From NCBI RefSeq assembly GCF_001692445.1, contig NZ_MAQA01000021.1, positions 1 through 64,000 of the forward strand: a DNA stretch of 64,000 bases, read 5' to 3'. The notes below the pieces were generated by a model, which did no database searches, was not told the origin of the DNA, and saw only the letters and a program-made list of their open reading frames with translations. Made by a program: the position numbers and the translations under genes. This document shows positions 1 to 9,605 of this stretch, one piece after another. Source of the stretch: Oerskovia enterophila. GTDB taxonomy: Bacteria > Actinomycetota > Actinomycetes > Actinomycetales > Cellulomonadaceae. Numbering within the stretch: the first letter of the stretch is position 1; the number at the start of each line of letters is the position of its first letter.

Positions 1-2
1 CG

Positions 3-173
3 GCCCCGCCCGCCCCCGAAGGGGAGAGTGGGTCACCGACCGTCGGGCAGCCGACCACCGCGACGACCGCGAGCCGGTCCGGGACGGCGAGCGACGCCGT
101 CGGGCGCGAGGAACGGAGCGGATCGGACACGCCCGGGGCGCCCCCCGCGACGAGCGGGGCCGTCCCCGCATGA
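3..173 (+). CDS. C-terminal tail of an upstream gene, probably uvrC (partial)
   Basis: A frame open from the window edge to a TGA at 171 encodes 56 residues rich in Ser, Thr, Gly, Ala and Pro, looking like a disordered C-terminal tail. Third codon positions are almost all G or C, as in real genes here. Its stop overlaps an ATG at 170 that is in frame with rapZ. In many actinobacteria uvrC lies directly upstream of rapZ, so a UvrC tail is the natural guess, but no UvrC domain is inside the window. The identity is inference from gene order only. Confidence 0.35.
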   Translation, partial: APPAPEGESGSPTVGQPTTATTASRSGTASDAVGREERSGSDTPGAPPATSGAVPA

Positions 174-193
174 CCGGCTGGCATGCTGGGAGC

Positions 194-1132
194 ATGAGCA
201 CCGAACCCTCGCCGACGACCGTCCCCCAGGGAATCCCCGCGATCGAGGCGACCACCCCCGCGCCCGAGCGCTCGGACGCCGAGGTCCTCGTCATCACCGG
301 TATGTCCGGGGCAGGGCGCACGCGTGCTGCCGCGGTCCTCGAGGACCTCGACTGGTACGTCGTGGACAACATGCCGCCCAAGATGCTCGTGCCGCTCGTC
401 GACATGATGACGCGCGCGGGGTCGAGCGTGCAGCGCATCGCCGCGGTCGTCGACGTCCGCGGAGGCGGGTTCTTCACCGATCTGCTCGACGTCCTCAAGC
501 ACCTGCGGGACGCCGGCGTCTTCTACCGGATCCTGTTCCTCGACGCGTCCGACGAGGTGCTCGTCCGACGGTACGAGCAGGTCCGTCGTCCCCACCCCCT
601 CCAGGGCGGGGGCCGGATCCTCGACGGGATCGCCGAGGAGCGACGGCTCGTCGCGAGCGTCGAGGAACGTGCGGACGTCGTCATCGACACCTCGGACCTC
701 AACGTCCACGACCTGGCGCGGGAGGTCCGCGCAGCCGTGGCCGAAGGCACGCCGGACGCGCTGCGGATCAACATCGTCTCGTTCGGCTTCAAGTACGGGA
801 TCCCGCTCGACGCGGACCACGTCGTCGACATGCGGTTCCTCGCGAACCCCTACTGGATCACCGAGCTCCGCCACCTGACGGGCCGCGACAAGCCCGTCCG
901 CGACTACGTCCTGGCGCGCCCGGGGGCCCTCGAGTTCATCGACCGGTACGTGAGCGCGCTCGAGCCCGTCCTGTCCGGCTACCTCGCCGAGGAGAAGCGC
1001 TACGTGACGATCGCCGTCGGCTGCACGGGTGGCAAGCACCGCTCGGTCGCGGTCTCGGAAGAGCTCGCCAAGAAGCTCCGGGCGCTGGGCCAGCGCGTGA
1101 CCGTGACCGCCCGAGACCTCGGCAAGGAGTAG
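194..1132 (+). CDS. rapZ: RNase adapter / nucleotide-binding protein RapZ (YvcJ family)
   Basis: P-loop NTPase of the RapZ/YvcJ family, 312 residues. A Walker A motif (GMSGAGRT) lies near the N-terminus, followed by the DNMPP segment, and the conserved C-terminal block has a VGCTGGKHRS-type motif. In E. coli RapZ guides RNase E to the small RNA GlmZ. In Gram-positives the family binds nucleotides and its role is less clear. The ATG at 194 follows a CATGCT box by six bases and may be leaderless. An in-frame ATG at 170 overlaps the upstream stop (ATGA) and is an alternative start adding eight residues. It is followed two bases later by yvcK, the standard rapZ-yvcK-whiA order of actinobacteria and firmicutes. 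Confidence 0.93.
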   Translation: MSTEPSPTTVPQGIPAIEATTPAPERSDAEVLVITGMSGAGRTRAAAVLEDLDWYVVDNMPPKMLVPLVDMMTRAGSSVQRIAAVVDVRGGGFFTDLLDVLKHLRDAGVFYRILFLDASDEVLVRRYEQVRRPHPLQGGGRILDGIAEERRLVASVEERADVVIDTSDLNVHDLAREVRAAVAEGTPDALRINIVSFGFKYGIPLDADHVVDMRFLANPYWITELRHLTGRDKPVRDYVLARPGALEFIDRYVSALEPVLSGYLAEEKRYVTIAVGCTGGKHRSVAVSEELAKKLRALGQRVTVTARDLGKE

Positions 1133-1134
1133 GC

Positions 1135-2097
1135 GTGTCCCTCATCAACCCCGCGGTCGTGGCGCTCGGTGGAGGGCACGGGCTGTCGGCGACGCTGTCC
1201 TCGCTGCGGCTCATGACGGACCGCATCACCGCGGTCGTGACCGTCGCGGACGACGGCGGATCCTCCGGGAGGCTCCGCTCCGAGCTCGGCGTGCTGCCCC
1301 CGGGAGACCTCCGGATGGCGCTCGCGGCCCTGTGCGACGACTCCGAGTGGGGGCGGACCTGGAGCGCAGTCCTGCAGCACCGGTTCTCCTCGAGCGGCGA
1401 CCTGGACCAGCACGCGGTCGGGAACCTGCTCATCGTGGCTCTCTGGGAGCTCCTGGAGGACCCCGTGGCCGGGCTCGACTGGGTCGGCAAGCTGCTCGGC
1501 GCCCGCGGCCGGGTGCTGCCCATGGCCGCCGTTCCGCTCGGCATCGAGGCGGACGTGCGCACGGGGGACGGGCTCTCGACGATCGTGGGCCAGAGCCAGG
1601 TCGCCGTGACGCATGAGCGGATCGAGCAGCTGCGCCTGGTCCCGCCGGACCCGCCCGCGTGCCCCGAGGCCGTCGAGGCGGTGCTGTCCGCGGACTGGGT
1701 GATCCTCGGCCCCGGCTCCTGGTACTCCTCGGTCATGCCTCATCTGCTCGTCCCCGACCTCGCGCACGCGCTGCACGAGACCGCGGCCCGGCGCTGCGTC
1801 GTGCTCAACCTCTCGAGCGACGCGGGCGAGACCTACGGGCTCACGGCGACCGACCACCTGGAGGCTCTGCACAAGCACGCGCCCGGGCTGCGGATCGACG
1901 CCGTGGTCGCCGACCCGAGCGCGGTCGAGGACATCGGGCTGCTGGCCGACGAGTCGGCGCGCATGGGCGCGCGCCTCCTGCTCCGGCAGGTCGGGCGTTC
2001 CGACGGGACCCCGCGGCACGACGCGCTGCGCCTCGCCGCTGCCCTGCGGGACGTCTTCGACGGGTTCCTGGGCGACGTGGGGACGACGACGCACTGA
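1135..2097 (+). CDS. YvcK/CofD-like protein (gluconeogenesis factor family)
   Basis: A 320-residue protein of the YvcK branch of the CofD-like family. It shows the N-terminal GGGHGLSATL nucleotide-binding loop, the VADDGGSSGRLR motif and the GPGSWYSS motif. In Bacillus YvcK binds UDP-sugars and is needed for growth on gluconeogenic carbon sources and for cell-wall homeostasis. In mycobacteria the homologue (CuvA) acts in cell-wall synthesis. The GTG start at 1135 lies two bases after the rapZ stop, with AAGGAG inside the rapZ end as ribosome binding site. A longer in-frame reading to base 28 is only an artefact of the open frame through rapZ. CofD itself (F420 synthesis) is less likely given the rapZ-whiA context. 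Confidence 0.92.
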   Translation: MSLINPAVVALGGGHGLSATLSSLRLMTDRITAVVTVADDGGSSGRLRSELGVLPPGDLRMALAALCDDSEWGRTWSAVLQHRFSSSGDLDQHAVGNLLIVALWELLEDPVAGLDWVGKLLGARGRVLPMAAVPLGIEADVRTGDGLSTIVGQSQVAVTHERIEQLRLVPPDPPACPEAVEAVLSADWVILGPGSWYSSVMPHLLVPDLAHALHETAARRCVVLNLSSDAGETYGLTATDHLEALHKHAPGLRIDAVVADPSAVEDIGLLADESARMGARLLLRQVGRSDGTPRHDALRLAAALRDVFDGFLGDVGTTTH

Positions 2098-2158
2098 CGG
2101 CCCACCCTCGTGGGGGAGTGCGGTCACGATCGTTGCCCGTTGATGGGAGGATGTCGCC

Positions 2159-3139
2159 ATGGCGTTGACGGCACAGGTGAAGGACGAGCTCGCGCGACTC
2201 AAGGTGGACAAGACCTCCTGCCGCAAGGCGGAGGTCTCGGCCATGCTGCGATTCTCCGGTGGATTGCACATCATCTCCGGTCGCATCGTGATCGAGGCCG
2301 AGCTGGACACGGCGATCGCCGCGCGCCGCCTCCGGCAGACGATCAGCGACGTGTACGGGCACACGAGCGAGCTGATCGTGGTCTCGGCCGGCGGTCTGCG
2401 TCGGGGGAGCCGCTACGTGGTGCGGGTCGTCAAGGACGGCGAGTCGCTCGCCCGTCAGACGGGCCTGCTCGACAACCGTGGCCGGCCCGTGCGCGGGCTC
2501 CCGCCGCAGGTGGTGTCCGCGGGGGTCGGCGAGGCCGAGGCCGCGTGGCGCGGCGCGTTCCTCGCGCACGGCTCGCTGACCGAGCCCGGTCGTTCGTCTG
2601 CGCTCGAGGTCACGTGCCCTGGGCCCGAGGCCGCCCTCGCCCTGGTCGGCGCGGCGCGACGCCTGGGCATCTCCGCCAAGGCGCGCGAGGTCCGCGGGGT
2701 GGACCGGGTGGTCATCCGCGACGGCGAGGCCATCAGCGCGATGCTCACGCGGCTGGGCGCCCACGAGACCGTGGTCGTCTGGGAGGAGCGGCGCCAGCGG
2801 CGCGAGGTGCGCGGCACGGCCAACCGGCTCGCGAACTTCGACGACGCCAACCTCCGACGCTCGGCCCGCGCTGCCGTCGCGGCCGGGGCCCGTGTCGAGC
2901 GAGCCTTCGAGATCCTCGGACCCGACCTGCCGGACCACCTGCGCGAGGCCGGCGAGCTGCGCCTCGCGCACAAGCAGGCGTCGCTCGAGGAGCTGGGCCA
3001 GCTCGCCGTGCCGCCGCTGACCAAGGACGCCGTGGCGGGCCGTATCCGACGCCTGCTCTCGACGGCCGACAAGCGCGCTGCGGAGCTGGGCATCCCCGAC
3101 ACCGAGGCGGGTCTGAGCCCCGACCTGCTCGACGTCTGA
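2159..3139 (+). CDS. whiA: Sporulation/cell-division transcription factor WhiA
   Basis: A 326-residue WhiA with its usual two-part build. An N-terminal LAGLIDADG-homing-endonuclease-like region (about residues 1-220, containing LRFSGGLHI and [11 protein letters not shown]) is followed by a C-terminal helix-turn-helix (about 225-310, ending in [13 protein letters not shown]). In Streptomyces WhiA acts with WhiB to switch on division genes. In non-sporulating actinobacteria it is retained with a division or growth role. The ATG is preceded by GGGAGG at 2145-2150. A 61-base gap separates it from yvcK, so it probably shares the rapZ-yvcK transcript. Confidence 0.96.
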   Translation: MALTAQVKDELARLKVDKTSCRKAEVSAMLRFSGGLHIISGRIVIEAELDTAIAARRLRQTISDVYGHTSELIVVSAGGLRRGSRYVVRVVKDGESLARQTGLLDNRGRPVRGLPPQVVSAGVGEAEAAWRGAFLAHGSLTEPGRSSALEVTCPGPEAALALVGAARRLGISAKAREVRGVDRVVIRDGEAISAMLTRLGAHETVVVWEERRQRREVRGTANRLANFDDANLRRSARAAVAAGARVERAFEILGPDLPDHLREAGELRLAHKQASLEELGQLAVPPLTKDAVAGRIRRLLSTADKRAAELGIPDTEAGLSPDLLDV

Positions 3140-4538
<1,399 letters not shown>

Positions 4539-4566
4539 TCTCCGTCTTCTCGACGTGAGGTGAATT

Positions 4567-4619
4567 CTGCGTCCGCGTGCGTGGCCGGCCCGGTTGGCCG
4601 CCCATGCACGCGGACGCAG
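4567..4619 (+). terminator. 14-bp stem-loop between gap and pgk
   Basis: Perfect inverted repeat: arm 4567-4580 (CTGCGTCCGCGTGC) pairs with 4606-4619. The 25-base loop itself holds a small GGCC...GGCC hairpin. No T-tract follows, as is common in actinobacterial terminators. It may be a partial terminator or an mRNA-stabilising structure that lets gap be made in excess of pgk and tpiA. Confidence 0.65.
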
Positions 4620-4668
4620 TCATGTGTGACGTGACCTGTTTCGACCTGTTCAGACCAGGAGTGTGCTC

Positions 4669-5868
4669 ATGAAGACCATCGACTCTCTCGGCGACCTGCG
4701 CGGCAAGCGCGTGCTCGTCCGCTCGGACTTCAACGTCCCCCTCGACGGGACGACCATCACGGACGACGGCCGCATCCGCGCCGCGCTCCCCACGCTCAAG
4801 CGTCTGACCGACGCCGGTGCGAAGGTCGTCGTGACCGCGCACCTCGGGCGCCCCAAGGGTGAGCCGGACGCCAAGTACTCGCTCGCCCCCGTCGCGGCCC
4901 GCCTCGGTGAGCTCCTCGGCGCCCCGGTGACGCTCGCGGCCGACACGGTCGGCGAGTCCGCCCGCGCCACGGTCGCCGCGCTCGGCGACGGCGAGGTCGC
5001 GCTGCTCGAGAACATCCGCTTCGACGCTCGCGAGACCTCGAAGGTCGACGCCGAGCGCGAGGCTCTCGCCGCAGACCTCGCAGAGCTCGCGGACGCGTAC
5101 GTCTCCGACGGCTTCGGCGTCGTGCACCGCAAGCAGGCCTCGGTCTACGACATCGCCAAGGTGCTGCCGTCCGCAGTGGGCGAGCTCGTCCTCAAGGAGG
5201 TCGACTCCCTGAAGAAGGCGACCGAGGACCCCGCGCGCCCCTACGTCGTCGTGCTCGGCGGCTCGAAGGTCTCCGACAAGCTCGGTGTCATCGCCAACCT
5301 GCTGACCAAGGCGGACCGCCTGCTCATCGGTGGCGGCATGGTCTTCACGTTCCTCGCGGCCAAGGGCTACTCGGTGGGCAACTCGCTCCTCGAGACGGAC
5401 CAGATCGAGACGGTCAAGGGCTACCTCGCGGACGCCGAGAAGGCGGGCGTCGAGATCGTCCTGCCGACCGACATCCTCGCCGCGGACTCGTTCGCCGCAG
5501 ACTCGCCCTACGAGGTCGTGCCCGCGGACGCGATCCCCGACGGCAAGATCGGCCTGGACATCGGCCCCGAGTCGGCCAAGCTCTTCGCGAGCAAGATCGT
5601 CGACGCCAAGACGGTCGTCTGGAACGGCCCCGCGGGCGTCTTCGAGTTCGAGGCGTTCTCGGGCGGCACGCGTGCCGTCGCGCAGGCCCTGGTCGACGCG
5701 ACCGCGAACGGTGCGTTCACGATCGTCGGCGGCGGCGACTCCGCCGCAGCCGTGCGCATCCTCGGCTTCGACGAGGCCGGCTTCAGCCACATCTCGACCG
5801 GTGGCGGCGCGAGCCTGGAGTTCCTCGAGGGCAAGTCCCTCCCGGGGCTCGCAGTCCTCGAGGCCTGA
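4669..5868 (+). CDS. pgk: Phosphoglycerate kinase
   Basis: A 399-residue PGK transferring phosphate from 1,3-bisphosphoglycerate to ADP. The N-terminal substrate-binding block [11 protein letters not shown], the AHLGRPKG motif and the C-terminal nucleotide-binding GGGDSAAAV motif are all visible. AGGAG at 4657-4661 is seven bases ahead of the ATG at 4669, favouring it over a GTG two codons earlier. It is followed after 44 bases by tpiA, so the two are probably cotranscribed. Confidence 0.98.
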   Translation: MKTIDSLGDLRGKRVLVRSDFNVPLDGTTITDDGRIRAALPTLKRLTDAGAKVVVTAHLGRPKGEPDAKYSLAPVAARLGELLGAPVTLAADTVGESARATVAALGDGEVALLENIRFDARETSKVDAEREALAADLAELADAYVSDGFGVVHRKQASVYDIAKVLPSAVGELVLKEVDSLKKATEDPARPYVVVLGGSKVSDKLGVIANLLTKADRLLIGGGMVFTFLAAKGYSVGNSLLETDQIETVKGYLADAEKAGVEIVLPTDILAADSFAADSPYEVVPADAIPDGKIGLDIGPESAKLFASKIVDAKTVVWNGPAGVFEFEAFSGGTRAVAQALVDATANGAFTIVGGGDSAAAVRILGFDEAGFSHISTGGGASLEFLEGKSLPGLAVLEA

Positions 5869-5912
5869 CCCCCACCACCGCAGCCTCACGGCTCACAGAA
5901 GGTAGACACACC

Positions 5913-6710
5913 ATGACTGATGCACGTACCCCGCTCATCGCGGGCAACTGGAAGATGAACCTGGACCACCAGGAGGCCATCCACACGGTCCAGAAGCTCG
6001 CCTGGGCCCTCAAGGACGCCAAGCACGACTTCTCGGCCGTCGAGGTCACGGTGCTCGCACCGTTCACGGACCTCCGCAGCGTGCAGACGCTCGTCGACGC
6101 CGACAAGCTCGAGCTGACCTACGGCGCGCAGGACGTCTCGCAGCACGTCTCGGGCGCCTACACGGGCGAGATCTCGCCCGTGTTCCTGAGCAAGCTGGGC
6201 GTGACCTACGTCGCGATCGGCCACTCGGAGCGCCGTCAGTACCACGGCGAGGACGACGCGCTCGTCAACGCCAAGTCGAAGGCCGCGCTGGCCCACGGCC
6301 TGATCCCGATCATCTGCGTCGGCGAGGCGCTCGAGATCCGCAAGGCCGGTGAGCAGGTCTCGTACACGCTCGCGCAGGTCGACGGCGCTCTCGAGGGCCT
6401 CTCGGCCGAGGACGCCGCCAAGGTCGTCATCGCGTACGAGCCCGTCTGGGCCATCGGCACGGGCGAGGTCGCCACCCCGCAGGACGCTCAGGAGGTCGCG
6501 GGCGCGATCCGTGCCCGCCTCGCCGAGCTCTACTCGGCCGAGGTCGCCGACGCCGTGCGCGTCCTGTACGGCGGTTCGGTCAAGTCCTCGTCGATCGCCG
6601 AGCTCATGAAGGAGCAGGACGTCGACGGCGCACTGGTCGGTGGCGCGAGCCTCGACCCCGAGGAGTTCGCGAAGATCGCGCGCTTCCAGTCGCACCAGAC
6701 CGGGGCCTGA
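5913..6710 (+). CDS. tpiA: Triosephosphate isomerase
   Basis: A 265-residue TIM-barrel enzyme interconverting dihydroxyacetone phosphate and glyceraldehyde-3-phosphate. The catalytic Lys is in GNWKMN (Lys14), the catalytic His in GHSERR, and the catalytic Glu in [11 protein letters not shown]. The phosphate-binding YGGSV loop is near the C-terminus. The start ATG has AGAAGG just upstream. It is the third gene of the gap-pgk-tpiA set and is followed by a stem-loop. Confidence 0.98.
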   Translation: MTDARTPLIAGNWKMNLDHQEAIHTVQKLAWALKDAKHDFSAVEVTVLAPFTDLRSVQTLVDADKLELTYGAQDVSQHVSGAYTGEISPVFLSKLGVTYVAIGHSERRQYHGEDDALVNAKSKAALAHGLIPIICVGEALEIRKAGEQVSYTLAQVDGALEGLSAEDAAKVVIAYEPVWAIGTGEVATPQDAQEVAGAIRARLAELYSAEVADAVRVLYGGSVKSSSIAELMKEQDVDGALVGGASLDPEEFAKIARFQSHQTGA

Positions 6711-6718
6711 TTCCCCTC

Positions 6719-6753
6719 GCTGCCGGGTCGCGCCGCACGCGCGCCCCGGCAGC
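6719..6753 (+). terminator. Terminator-like stem-loop after tpiA
   Basis: Arms GCTGCCGGG (6719-6727) and CCCGGCAGC (6745-6753) form a 9-bp GC stem with a 17-base loop, eight bases after the tpiA stop. No T-tract. It is followed by a 200-base spacer with TACCCT boxes before secG, so secG may have its own promoter. Confidence 0.5.
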
Positions 6754-6972
6754 GCGGCCACCGCTGGTGCGGTGGTCGGAGCCGAGCGGACGAGCGCCGG
6801 TTCCCTGCACGACCGGGCGACGTGGCCCGCAGTGCGGAACGGTTCGTCGGAACGGCCCCTCGTCACCTACCCTTGTCCTCTGTGCCGCACCTGCACCCGC
6901 AGGTCGGTCCAGGACACCCGTGCGGTCCCTCTCGACTTCTCGACGTGGACCCAAAGAGCCAAGGACGTACTC

Positions 6973-7215
6973 GTGGACGCGCTGCGCATCATTCTTCAGA
7001 TCCTGCTGGTCATCACCAGCGGCTTCTTGACCCTGCTCGTGCTCATGCACAAGGGCAAGGGCGGCGGCCTCTCGGACATGTTCGGTGGCGGCATCTCGAG
7101 CAGCGCCGGCAGCTCCGGCGTGGCCGAGCGCAACCTGAACCGCATCACGATCACGTTCGCGATCACCTGGACCGTCGTGATCATCCTCCTGGGGCTCATC
7201 CAGAAGGTCAGCTGA
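6973..7215 (+). CDS. secG: Preprotein translocase subunit SecG
   Basis: An 80-residue SecG, the small accessory subunit of the SecYEG channel. Two transmembrane helices (about residues 4-25 and 56-77) flank a Gly/Ser-rich cytoplasmic loop with the family motif MHKGKGGGLSDMFGGG. The GTG at 6973 has AAGGA about seven bases upstream. Longer in-frame readings back to 6640 run through tpiA and are spurious. SecG after tpiA is normal in actinobacteria. Confidence 0.95.
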   Translation: MDALRIILQILLVITSGFLTLLVLMHKGKGGGLSDMFGGGISSSAGSSGVAERNLNRITITFAITWTVVIILLGLIQKVS

Positions 7216-7290
7216 CCCTCGCCGCTCCGGCGGCAGGGGAGTGGAACCGGTCCGGGTCACGGTCCGGTCGGAAGTCGGGGGAGTGAAGTC

Positions 7291-7641
7291 GTGGCTGGTG
7301 GCAGTGCTATCAAGGGGTCTCGCGTCGGGGCAGGCCCGCTCGGCGAGACGGAACGGGGCGACGTCGCCCCGCGCATCTGGGTCTCCTACTGGTGTGCCAA
7401 CGGGCACGAGACGCGCCCCAGCTTCTCCTCCGAGGTGGAGATCGTCACTCCTGAGACCTGGGACTGCCCGCGCTGCGGTCTGCCCGGGGGGCAGGACCAG
7501 GCGAACCCGCCGAGCGCGCTGCGCAACGAGCCCTACAAGACGCACCTCGCGTACGTGAAGGAGCGCCGCAGCGACGAGGACGGCGTGGCCCTCCTCGACG
7601 AGGCGCTCGCCGCGCTGCGCGCCCGTCGTAGCCGCCGCTAG
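7291..7641 (+). CDS. rbpA: RNA polymerase-binding protein RbpA
   Basis: A 116-residue RbpA, the actinobacterial transcription factor that binds the principal sigma factor and stabilises the open complex. The conserved core runs from WVSYWCANGHETRP through the second zinc cysteine pair in DCPRCGLPGG, then the sigma-interaction segment KTHLAYVKERRS. The GTG start follows GGGGGAG. It lies 75 bases after secG and is followed by a long perfect stem-loop shared with the converging pgl. Confidence 0.95.
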   Translation: MAGGSAIKGSRVGAGPLGETERGDVAPRIWVSYWCANGHETRPSFSSEVEIVTPETWDCPRCGLPGGQDQANPPSALRNEPYKTHLAYVKERRSDEDGVALLDEALAALRARRSRR

Positions 7642-7734
7642 CCCTGCCGGTCCGGTGGTGGGCGCGGCGCGCCCCGGCAGTGACCGGAAGGTGCCCGTCC
7701 GGCGTCCGGCGTGCACGTCGTCATGAGCAGCACA

Positions 7735-7777
7735 GCACAGCGGGGCCCGTCCGGTCGTCGGACGGGCCCCGCTGTGC
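7735..7777. terminator. Bidirectional terminator between rbpA and pgl
   Basis: A perfect 19-bp stem (7735-7753 with 7759-7777) closes a five-base loop (GTCGT). It sits between the convergent rbpA and pgl and would stop transcription from both sides. No T-tract on either strand. Confidence 0.8.
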
Positions 7778-7844
7778 GTGGGCGATCGGGTCGCCCCCTT
7801 CCGATGGTCCGGGACCGCCGGGCCGCGCCCGACGGTCCCGGACC

Positions 7845-8624
7845 TCAGGACGAGGTGCTGCTCGCCGCCAGGTCGACCAGCCACAGCGTGCGCCGCGTGC
7901 CGATCGCCCCCGCGGCGGGCGTGGTCTCGACGGGATCCCCGGCCAGGGCGGACGCCACGGCAGGAGCCTTCTCGGCGCCCGCGGCGACGACCCAGACCTC
8001 CTGCGCGGCCTGGATGGCGGAGAACGTCAGCGACACGCGCTCGGGCGGCGGCTTGGGGGAGTCATGGACTCCCGTCGTGGCCCCCTGGGCCGCGAGCCCG
8101 GCGTTGCCCGGGAAGAGCGACGCGACGTGCCCGTCCGGACCCATGCCCAGCAGGAGGACGTCGAACGCGAGGTGCGTGGCGCCGTCGGGCGTGAAGCGCG
8201 AGAGCTCGTCGGCGTAGAGCGCCGCCGACTCCTCGGGGGACCCGACGCCCTCGCCCGGCGCAGCCATGACGTGCACGTTCTGCGCGGGCAGTGCCGGGAG
8301 GTGGTCGAGGAGCGCCTCGCGCGCCTGCGTCTCGTTGCGCTCGGGATCTCCGGCGGGCAGGAAGCGCTCGTCGCCCCACCAGAAGTGCACTCCGGTCCAG
8401 TCGACCGCGTCGCGCACGGGGTGCGCCGCGACGGCCGCGAGCGAACGGATCCCGACCGTGCCGCCCGTGAGGACGACGTGGACGGGCGTGCGCACGGACT
8501 GGATGTCGAGGATGCGCGTCAGCAGGCGCGAGGCGACGGCCTCGGCGAGCACGCCCGCGTCGGGGTGCACGACGACGAGGCGCGCCCCGTGCGCGCTGGT
8601 CTCGGTCTCCACGTCGGTCGTCAT
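7845..8624 (-). CDS. pgl: 6-phosphogluconolactonase
   Basis: A 259-residue lactonase of the DevB/SOL family that hydrolyses 6-phosphogluconolactone in the oxidative pentose phosphate pathway. HFWWGDERFLP, the NVHVMAAPGEG stretch and LLGMGPDGHVASLFPG are the family's diagnostic segments. Its ATG overlaps the opcA stop by ATGA, so it is the last gene of the tkt-tal-zwf-opcA-pgl transcript. A longer reading to 9026 is the antisense-free frame through opcA and is not real. Confidence 0.95.
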   Translation of the reverse strand: MTTDVETETSAHGARLVVVHPDAGVLAEAVASRLLTRILDIQSVRTPVHVVLTGGTVGIRSLAAVAAHPVRDAVDWTGVHFWWGDERFLPAGDPERNETQAREALLDHLPALPAQNVHVMAAPGEGVGSPEESAALYADELSRFTPDGATHLAFDVLLLGMGPDGHVASLFPGNAGLAAQGATTGVHDSPKPPPERVSLTFSAIQAAQEVWVVAAGAEKAPAVASALAGDPVETTPAAGAIGTRRTLWLVDLAASSTSS

Positions 8625-9538
8625 TCGCCGATCCTTGCCAGGCCCTTGGTGAGGACCTCGCCGTAGACCTCGTCCGGGTCCAGCCGGCGCAGCTCCTCGG
8701 TGAGGCACTCCTCGAGCTGGCGCAGCGGCAGCGAGATGCGACGGTCCGGCTGGCCGGGCTGCGTCAGGGTCACGATGCGCCCGTCGGGACGGGACAGCAC
8801 GACGGCGCCGCCCTTGCGTTCGAGGGTCACCTTCGTGATCCCCTCGACGCCGCGCCGGCGGACGAGCCGGACCGGGCACCGGAGCTGCTGGGCCAACCAC
8901 GCCGCGAGGATGTCGACCGAGGGGTGGTGCTCCTCGCCCTCGACCTCGACGGCCGTCACGGACTCGTAGGGCGGCTGGTCGAGCGCTGCCGCGATGAGCC
9001 CGCGCCACAGCGTGACGCGGGTCCACGCGAGGTCGGTGTCGCCCGGGTGGTGGCTCTTGCTCAGGTGCTGGAGCGTCTGGAGCGACTTGCCTGCGTTGAC
9101 CGCGTCGGTGATGCGGCGGTGGGCCATCTGGCCGACCGGGTCCGCCGAGGGGTTGTCGGGCGTCTCACGGGGCCACCAGGCCACGATCGGGGCGTCGGGG
9201 AGCAGGAGCGGCATCACGAGGGTGTCGGTGTGCGCGACGAGCGGCCCCGAGGGACGCAGGATGATGACTTCGCTGGCCCCCGCGTCGCCGCCGATACGGA
9301 TCTGGGCGTCGAGGCGCGCCGTCGAGCGCTTGTTGGCCGGGGCGACGACCACGACACGGCAGGGGTGCTCGCGCGAGGCGCCGTTGGCCGCGGCGACCGC
9401 GTCCTCGACGTCGGCCTCCTCGGCCAGGACCACGAGGGTCAGGACACGTCCGAGGGCGACCGCGCCACCCTCGTCACGCAGCTTCACGAGGCGCTTGTTG
9501 ACCGCATTGGTCGTCGTCTCGGGGAGATCGATGATCAT
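8621..9538 (-). CDS. opcA: Glucose-6-phosphate dehydrogenase assembly protein OpcA
   Basis: A 305-residue OpcA, found in cyanobacteria and actinobacteria, where it binds and activates the glucose-6-phosphate dehydrogenase Zwf. The family segments RVLTLVVLAEE, MPLLLPDAPIVAWWP and the closing RRLDPDEVYGEVL are present. It lies 67 bases downstream of zwf and overlaps pgl, matching the universal actinobacterial order zwf-opcA-pgl. Confidence 0.95.
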   Translation of the reverse strand: MIIDLPETTTNAVNKRLVKLRDEGGAVALGRVLTLVVLAEEADVEDAVAAANGASREHPCRVVVVAPANKRSTARLDAQIRIGGDAGASEVIILRPSGPLVAHTDTLVMPLLLPDAPIVAWWPRETPDNPSADPVGQMAHRRITDAVNAGKSLQTLQHLSKSHHPGDTDLAWTRVTLWRGLIAAALDQPPYESVTAVEVEGEEHHPSVDILAAWLAQQLRCPVRLVRRRGVEGITKVTLERKGGAVVLSRPDGRIVTLTQPGQPDRRISLPLRQLEECLTEELRRLDPDEVYGEVLTKGLARIGE

Positions 9539-9605
9539 GAGGTGGTGCTCCAGTTCGAGGTCCGGGCAGGGATCCGGGGCAGGCGGGAGATCGGTGCGGT
9601 CGCGG

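Noticed and set aside
1000-2364. Minus-strand frame opposite yvcK
   Set aside because: Antisense shadow. The plus-strand YvcK motifs are unambiguous.
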